Source: Bacteroidetes bacterium UBA1935
GTDB taxonomy: Bacteria > Bacteroidota > Bacteroidia > Chitinophagales > Chitinophagaceae
DNA length: 64,000 nt
Reading direction: 5' to 3'
NCBI GenBank assembly: GCA_002337045.1
Contig: DDFF01000006.1
Location: 310,001-374,000, forward strand
The position numbers and the translations under genes are program-made. Shown here one piece after another: positions 59,135 through 64,000 of the stretch (its first letter is position 1; each line of letters opens with the position of its first letter). The notes beneath the pieces are model-generated. The model saw only the letters and a program-made list of their open reading frames with translations, did no database searches and was not told the DNA's origin.

Positions 59135-61291
59135 ATGAAGCAAATTTTACTACTACCTGTTTTTTTGTTGACTGCTTTCGCAACATGGGCGCAAACATCC
59201 GTTAGCGGAAAGGTAACAGATAACACAGGCAAACCTGTAGCAGGTGCCAGTGTATATCTGGATAATACACTGGACGGTGGTACCAGTGACAGCACGGGCT
59301 ATTTTAAGTTTACCACTACAGAGAAAGGAGCACAAACAATTGTTGCAACAGAAGTAGGACATGAAAATGCAGGTATGCCTATTACAATAAATGGTGATGT
59401 AAAAGATATCGTCATCAAAATGAAAGCAACGGCACGTCAATTGGAAGACTTTGTAATAACAGCAGGTTCTTTCGAAGCATCAAACAATAGCAAAACTGTT
59501 CTTACCTCTTTAGATATCGTAACTACAGCAGGCTCTCAAGCCGATGTGGTAAAAGCTATACAAACACTTCCCGGTACACAGCAACAAGGTACACAGACAG
59601 GTTTGTTTGTACGTGGTGGTGATGCAAGCGAGGCAGCAGTTGTTGTAGATGGTATGATTGCACAAAATGCTTTTCTTACTACAGCACCCGGTGTTGCAGC
59701 ACGCAGCCGTTTTGGTCCGTTCCAGTTCAAGGGTATTGCATTCAGCAGTGGTGGCTACAGCGCACGTTATGGCCAGGCACTTTCTTCTGTGCTGGAATTG
59801 AACAGCAATGACATGCCTGATAAAAGCACCATCAATCTGGGTGTGAATATGGCAGGTGTGTATGCAAGTGGGTCTAAGCTGTTAAAGAAAACAAGCTTCG
59901 AGGCATCAGCATATTACAACAACTTGCAACCGTTTTATGGTATTGCTAAGGCAAACGTAGATTTTTACGATGTACCGAAAGGTGCTGGTGGCTCTGCAAA
60001 ATTCAACTGGACACCTAATAAAAAGGGCATCTTCAAAGCATTGGTAAACTATTCACAGTTTCGCAGTGGTACGCGTGTGCCCGAGCCTTCAGACGCATCA
60101 AAGACACTTGACTTTGGTGTAAAGTCGCAAAACGTTTATGGTATAGTGTCTTACAAGCAATCGCTGAAAGATAAATGGCAAATCTTTACAGCAGGTTCTT
60201 ATAGCTATAATCAGGATGATGTAAGCTGGAGTGGTACAGGTTCTGTTAGCAAAGATGACAGAGCACAGTTCCGTGGCGAATTGAAGAACTATACAACTTC
60301 TCGCCTCAGCATAACAGCAGGTACAGAAATACAGCACTTCAACTACGACCGCACATTTGGTGGTTGGAACACCAACTTTACAGAAACACAGATAGCAGGA
60401 TATGCAGAGGCCGACTGGTCTGTTTCTCACAGGATTGGCATTAAGCCCGGCGTACGCTACGAGCATAGTACATTGCTGAAACAGGATGTAGTAATGCCTC
60501 GCCTTGCAATGGGTATTAAATCAGGCATGTACGGACAATTCTCTTTGGCAGGGGGCATGTTCTATCAAACAGTAGATCAGCAATATCTGCTGGCAGGCTA
60601 CAGGCCACAAATGCAACAGGCAGTACACTATATAGCCAACTACCAGTACATGCACAACGACCGTACGCTGCGTCTTGAAGGTTATTATAAAAGCTATAAC
60701 CAACTGATACGTGAATACATGACGACTAGCTTCAATCCTAATCAGTTTCGTGTGTTGAATCCATATGCAAATCCTGCAGACAATTCGGGCTATGGTTATG
60801 CAACTGGTGCCGAGTTGTTTTTCAGAGATAAGAAGTCAATCAAAAATGCAGACTACTGGATTTCATATAGTTTCATTGATACACGTAGGTTATACAAAAA
60901 CTATCTGGCAGAAGCACAGCCCGATTTCATTGCCAACCACAACCTGAACATCGTTACCAAATACTTTATAGAGAAGCTGCAAACACAAATAAACCTGACG
61001 TATAGCTATGCAACAGGCAGGCCATACTACAACCCTAATAATGCAAGCTTTATGGCAGACCGCACGCCAGACTTCCACAACCTTTCACTCAATATCAACT
61101 ACCTCCGCACTATCGGTAAATGGTTTACTGTTATCTATGCAGGTGTAGATAACGTTACAAACAGCAAAAACGTATTCGGCTACAGATACGATGCAGCAGG
61201 CAACAGGTATGAAATGCGCCCTGCATTATATCGCTCCGTATTTGTTGGCATCAACTTCTCACTCACAGCATTCGATAAAGACGAATTATAA
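59135..61291 (+). CDS. TonB-dependent outer-membrane receptor
   Basis: A 718-residue receptor from the ATG at 59135. Sec signal MKQILLLPVFLLTAFATWAQ, then a carboxypeptidase-regulatory-like domain (SGKVTDNTGKPVAGASVYLD) and a plug (DVVKAIQTLPGTQQQGTQTG with FVRGGDASEAAVVVDGMIAQ), followed by a long 22-strand-type barrel. It takes up a ligand across the outer membrane with energy from TonB. No SusD-like gene follows; instead a 217-residue TPR-like exported protein at 61323. Starts upstream at 59090 would miss the signal. Confidence 0.92.
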   Translation: MKQILLLPVFLLTAFATWAQTSVSGKVTDNTGKPVAGASVYLDNTLDGGTSDSTGYFKFTTTEKGAQTIVATEVGHENAGMPITINGDVKDIVIKMKATARQLEDFVITAGSFEASNNSKTVLTSLDIVTTAGSQADVVKAIQTLPGTQQQGTQTGLFVRGGDASEAAVVVDGMIAQNAFLTTAPGVAARSRFGPFQFKGIAFSSGGYSARYGQALSSVLELNSNDMPDKSTINLGVNMAGVYASGSKLLKKTSFEASAYYNNLQPFYGIAKANVDFYDVPKGAGGSAKFNWTPNKKGIFKALVNYSQFRSGTRVPEPSDASKTLDFGVKSQNVYGIVSYKQSLKDKWQIFTAGSYSYNQDDVSWSGTGSVSKDDRAQFRGELKNYTTSRLSITAGTEIQHFNYDRTFGGWNTNFTETQIAGYAEADWSVSHRIGIKPGVRYEHSTLLKQDVVMPRLAMGIKSGMYGQFSLAGGMFYQTVDQQYLLAGYRPQMQQAVHYIANYQYMHNDRTLRLEGYYKSYNQLIREYMTTSFNPNQFRVLNPYANPADNSGYGYATGAELFFRDKKSIKNADYWISYSFIDTRRLYKNYLAEAQPDFIANHNLNIVTKYFIEKLQTQINLTYSYATGRPYYNPNNASFMADRTPDFHNLSLNINYLRTIGKWFTVIYAGVDNVTNSKNVFGYRYDAAGNRYEMRPALYRSVFVGINFSLTAFDKDEL

Positions 61292-61322
61292 TTAATAACT
61301 CAATCATAAAACAATCACATCA

Positions 61323-61976
61323 ATGACACGTTACATTATCGCCACGGCAATTGCAGCATTCAGCTATATTAACTGCCATGCACAAGACTACAACGAAACA
61401 CTGAAGAAAGCATTTGTAGCTTTCGATACTACTATGGACTACCAAAAGAAAGTAGAAGCAAGCAACAAACTAAACCTGATTGCTAAAAAGTGGAATACAG
61501 AGTGGACTTCTCACTTCTACAATGCATATGCAAAAGCACAGCTTTCTTATATGGAGCAAGAAGAAGCTAAGAAAGATGCTTATGTAGATGAAGCTGAAAA
61601 AGAACTGGGCGAAGCAGTAGGCATAATAGGTAAAGACAATGATGAAACTTATGTAATAGCTGCACTGATTGCCAATGCACGCATGGCTGTAAAACCACAG
61701 GCACGTTGGCAGAAGTACGGTAAGCTGTTTGAAGAAAATCTGCAAAAAGCAAAAGAAGTAAATGCAGAAAATCCGCGTATATACTATCTGGCAGGTGTTA
61801 GTAAATTCTTTACACCAAAAATGTTTGGCGGTGGTAAAAAGCCTGCTATATCCTACTTCGAAAAAGCAGAGGGCTTCTTTGCAAAAGAAACAGATGCAGA
61901 TATGAGCAAGCCTTGGTGGGGCAAAATGCAGAACACCTATTTCTTAGGCGAGTGTAAGAAAGAGGATAAAGAATAA
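61323..61976 (+). CDS. Exported TPR-like protein in the TonB-receptor operon
   Basis: A 217-residue protein with Sec signal MTRYIIATAIAAFSYINCHAQ. The mature part is helical and Lys/Glu-rich with TPR-like pairs (WNTEWTSHFYNAYAKAQLSY, NPRIYYLAGVSKFFTPKMFG, KPAISYFEKAEGFFAKETDA). A GGGKKPA motif near residue 175 marks a Bacteroidota family I know only by appearance. It lies 31 bp after the TonB receptor gene and is followed by a terminator, so probably a co-expressed periplasmic partner. Confidence 0.78.
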   Translation: MTRYIIATAIAAFSYINCHAQDYNETLKKAFVAFDTTMDYQKKVEASNKLNLIAKKWNTEWTSHFYNAYAKAQLSYMEQEEAKKDAYVDEAEKELGEAVGIIGKDNDETYVIAALIANARMAVKPQARWQKYGKLFEENLQKAKEVNAENPRIYYLAGVSKFFTPKMFGGGKKPAISYFEKAEGFFAKETDADMSKPWWGKMQNTYFLGECKKEDKE

Positions 61977-62000
61977 CAGACAGGATTTGTTAACTAATGA

Positions 62001-62028
62001 TAATAGCCTTCAATGTAGAAGGCTATTA
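62001..62028. terminator. Rho-independent terminator
   Basis: TAATAGCCTTC / GAAGGCTATTA stem with a 6-nt loop, T-tract on each side, between convergent genes ending at 61976 and 62026. Confidence 0.85.
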
Positions 62029-62784
62029 TTTTTTGAGTCGCATTACAGCTAAAGTATCTATTTTCACGCCTGATTTTTCAGATAAATATTTTGCAAAATT
62101 CATAGATGGTTCTATATCGTTAAAGTAGAACCCTGGGTCAAAGCTGTCTTCATTTGTAAAATAGAACTGCATTATTTCTCTATGTTGTATACCACCTGTT
62201 TTATCTTCAAAAGACTGATAATAGTGTATTGCCTTTACCTGATTGTAATTGTAGATGCGCTCTGAAAAATCAGTTACAGTTTTTATAATGAATGTTTTTT
62301 CACCTGCTATCACTTTTGCATTCAGCACAAAGGGAAATAACGGTAAAGACAACAAGAAAAATATCTTGCCAAGCCATACACCTGCTTTGGTATTATCATA
62401 TTTCTGCGAGTTGTTATAGTAATCAAAAAACTCATCAGCTTTATAACCCAGCAATAAACGCATAGTATTTTCAGCCACAAACACCAGCGTCGCCATTGCC
62501 CACAATGCCGCTACTAGGCCTACAGTATAAATGCTTGGTGGAAAAAACTGTTGATCCTTTTCTAAAAAAATTTTGTGAATAAATGTTACAATAGGTTGTA
62601 AGATAAAAGCATAAATAACGGGTAATGTAAAAAATAGCGTTAATGCAATACCGATGTAAGCAAGTTTCCAGTTTTTATATTTCTTATCCAGTAGCTGTAG
62701 TTCAGCATAATTTTTTTCTGACTGATAAGGAAACTTTCGGATGAAATAACCTAATGCAACATGAGATGCTTCTGCTGATAACAT
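62026..62784 (-). CDS. Membrane protein of unknown function
   Basis: A 252-residue protein from the ATG at 62784 (earlier in-frame starts overlap the divergent gene). About three to four hydrophobic segments are visible: LAYIGIALTLFFTLPVIYAF, VGLVAALWAMATLVFVAENT and IFFLLSLPLFPFVLNAKVIA. A C-terminal soluble part has AIHYYQSFEDKTGG and the end GVKIDTLAVMRLKK. No family recognised; probably inner-membrane. Confidence 0.7.
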   Translation of the reverse strand: MLSAEASHVALGYFIRKFPYQSEKNYAELQLLDKKYKNWKLAYIGIALTLFFTLPVIYAFILQPIVTFIHKIFLEKDQQFFPPSIYTVGLVAALWAMATLVFVAENTMRLLLGYKADEFFDYYNNSQKYDNTKAGVWLGKIFFLLSLPLFPFVLNAKVIAGEKTFIIKTVTDFSERIYNYNQVKAIHYYQSFEDKTGGIQHREIMQFYFTNEDSFDPGFYFNDIEPSMNFAKYLSEKSGVKIDTLAVMRLKK

Positions 62785-62848
62785 AGTATATATAGGATAA
62801 TATTGGCTAAATTTCGATAATACAGTATTTTCATTACATCTATTACAG

Positions 62849-64000
62849 ATGATGCAACGCAAAATAATAATAATATTAGTTGCCTTGTGTGCTTTTGCAC
62901 TTGGCATGAAGCAACTCCGCGAACCCGATGTGTGGTGGCAGTTGCTTGCAGGCAGGTGGATGCTGGAGCATGGTACGGTAACACATACAGATATGTTTTC
63001 TTACACCATGCAAGGTGCGAAATGGATAAACGTAAAATGGCTGTATGAGATTATCATTGCATTTCTTGAAAAAGGATTGGGTCCGGAAGCGGTATTATTA
63101 TTACAATCTATAGTGAACGTAGCTATAGTATGGTTTTTGTATAGAATCATCAGACTGGTATCTGGCACTACCTCCAATATTCTAGCATCTGTAGTTTCAC
63201 TTATTGCTTTTCTGGCAATATCAGAATACAGGATGGCGGGACGACCGGAAATGGTAAGCCACTTGCTTTGCACTGCTTATTTATTTCTGTTATGGAGAAA
63301 CCCACGTTTTGAATGGAAGCTATTATTGTTCTTCATACCGCTGCAATGTCTGTGGGCAAATATGCATGAGGGTTATCCCGTCGGATTGGTAATACTGGCA
63401 ACAGCTACAGCGGGTTCTTTTATCTCGTACTTGCTCAACAAAGAAAAACAAGCATTACTACAAACAGGTAGAATTGCAGCGGTATTTGTATTGAGTCTAT
63501 TAGCTGTGCTTTGCAATCCCAATGGAATTGTCCTCTGGAAACAACCATTTGAAATATATCGCCAGGTATGGGCAAACAAATACACTACCGAACTGTATTC
63601 TTATGCCGATGTTCAGTATTGGACGCTACAGGCTAAGTTGCATATAACAGTACTGTTATTAGTTTCAGCATATTGGATAATGCAGTTGTTGGCCGCTATC
63701 AGGCAAAAAAATCTCAAACAATTCTTATCTCCTGTATTAGCAGGCTACTTGTTGTTGATACCGTTGTTTGCTTATCTGTCCCTGACGGCAAACAGGAACA
63801 TACCTTTTGCACAAATAGTATTGATACCATCTTTGCCAATAGCACTTAGTTGGTTACTTACCATATCTAGGCTTAGAGCAATAAAGCTGCTAAACACCAT
63901 TGCTGAAAAAGCCGCCGTAATTGCAATACTAATAGCTGCACTGTTTTATGTAGCTGTAGTGAGTAACAAATGGTATACGTTTACAAAATCTCCTAATAAG
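62849..64000 (+). CDS. Polytopic GT-C-like membrane protein, C-terminus beyond window
   Basis: An open frame from the ATG at 62849 (a second ATG follows at 62852) that is still open at the window end: 384 residues seen. It has about ten hydrophobic helices. The early loop REPDVWWQLLAGRWMLEHG and the segment WINVKWLYEIIIAF recall GT-C-type membrane enzymes that use lipid-linked sugars (RgtA/WsfD-like), where acidic loop residues are catalytic. That is a resemblance only. Divergent from the 62026 gene with 64 bp between the two start codons. Confidence 0.75.
   Translation, partial: MMQRKIIIILVALCAFALGMKQLREPDVWWQLLAGRWMLEHGTVTHTDMFSYTMQGAKWINVKWLYEIIIAFLEKGLGPEAVLLLQSIVNVAIVWFLYRIIRLVSGTTSNILASVVSLIAFLAISEYRMAGRPEMVSHLLCTAYLFLLWRNPRFEWKLLLFFIPLQCLWANMHEGYPVGLVILATATAGSFISYLLNKEKQALLQTGRIAAVFVLSLLAVLCNPNGIVLWKQPFEIYRQVWANKYTTELYSYADVQYWTLQAKLHITVLLLVSAYWIMQLLAAIRQKNLKQFLSPVLAGYLLLIPLFAYLSLTANRNIPFAQIVLIPSLPIALSWLLTISRLRAIKLLNTIAEKAAVIAILIAALFYVAVVSNKWYTFTKSPNK

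Noticed and set aside
1..64000. CRISPR array, tRNA, insertion sequence, prophage or defence island
   Set aside because: No direct-repeat array, cloverleaf, transposase or integrase frame was found on either strand; the genes are metabolic, repair and envelope functions.

Overview
The window reads as chromosome of a member of the Bacteroidota, most likely Chitinophagales or Sphingobacteriales. The evidence is consistent across it: promoters of the TAnnTTTG class sit just upstream of many starts, Shine-Dalgarno sequences are essentially absent, and there are many short lipoproteins, a SusC-like TonB-dependent receptor, an E1 alpha-beta fusion, a GH3/serine-hydrolase fusion, MqnC (futalosine menaquinone route) and a fused isobutyryl-CoA mutase IcmF. 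I see no tRNA, rRNA, insertion sequence, prophage or CRISPR array. It looks like vertically inherited core and near-core genome, not an island.

Layout. 0-7.5 kb: a DUF4397 protein cut by the window edge, three envelope proteins, and a kynurenine-pathway module (2-aminomuconate semialdehyde dehydrogenase and 2-aminomuconate deaminase) with an unrelated secreted gene between the two enzymes. 7.5-12.6 kb: 2-oxo-acid dehydrogenase E1 fusion and a GH3/serine-hydrolase fusion. 12.9-20.4 kb: mutL, a PaaE-like reductase, an Nfu Fe-S protein, mannose-1-phosphate guanylyltransferase, a PLP aminotransferase and a TSUP transporter. 20.4-28.5 kb: mqnC, a MerR/thioredoxin-like pair, hutH, a GT2, a membrane patatin and ctaA. 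28.9-32.0 kb: HU-like protein, TPR protein, a 29-residue basic protein and RNase G/E, with a long hairpin ahead of the RNase gene. 32-41 kb: a lipoprotein, an orphan LuxR-type response regulator, mfd, a flavin reductase, 3-hydroxyacyl-CoA dehydrogenase, an EamA exporter and a glycosyltransferase that has no canonical start codon.

41-49.8 kb: a tatA gene faces a tandem pair of ferritin-like proteins that both carry twin-arginine signals, followed by priA, clpX, an LEA-like helical protein, then folA and thyA (folate/dTMP). A methyltransferase-like gene that has lost its central part overlaps the end of folA. 49.9-64 kb: a GT2, a gamma-carbonic-anhydrase-like protein, a small outer-membrane barrel with an odd tail, a secreted protein, icmF, a PDZ/hydrolase fusion, a MarR regulator divergent from a TonB receptor operon, and two membrane proteins, the last cut by the window end.

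No large new system stands out. The most interesting items are local: an apparent AUC start codon in a glycosyltransferase, a 19-bp wobble-containing hairpin in the RNase G leader, a methyltransferase missing its cofactor-binding core, a Tat translocase component beside two Tat-dependent ferritin-like proteins, loss of endonuclease motifs in MutL, several probably leaderless transcripts, and helically phased TTCGAT repeats between marR and its TonB receptor. All functional assignments come from motif recognition by eye; no search was run.
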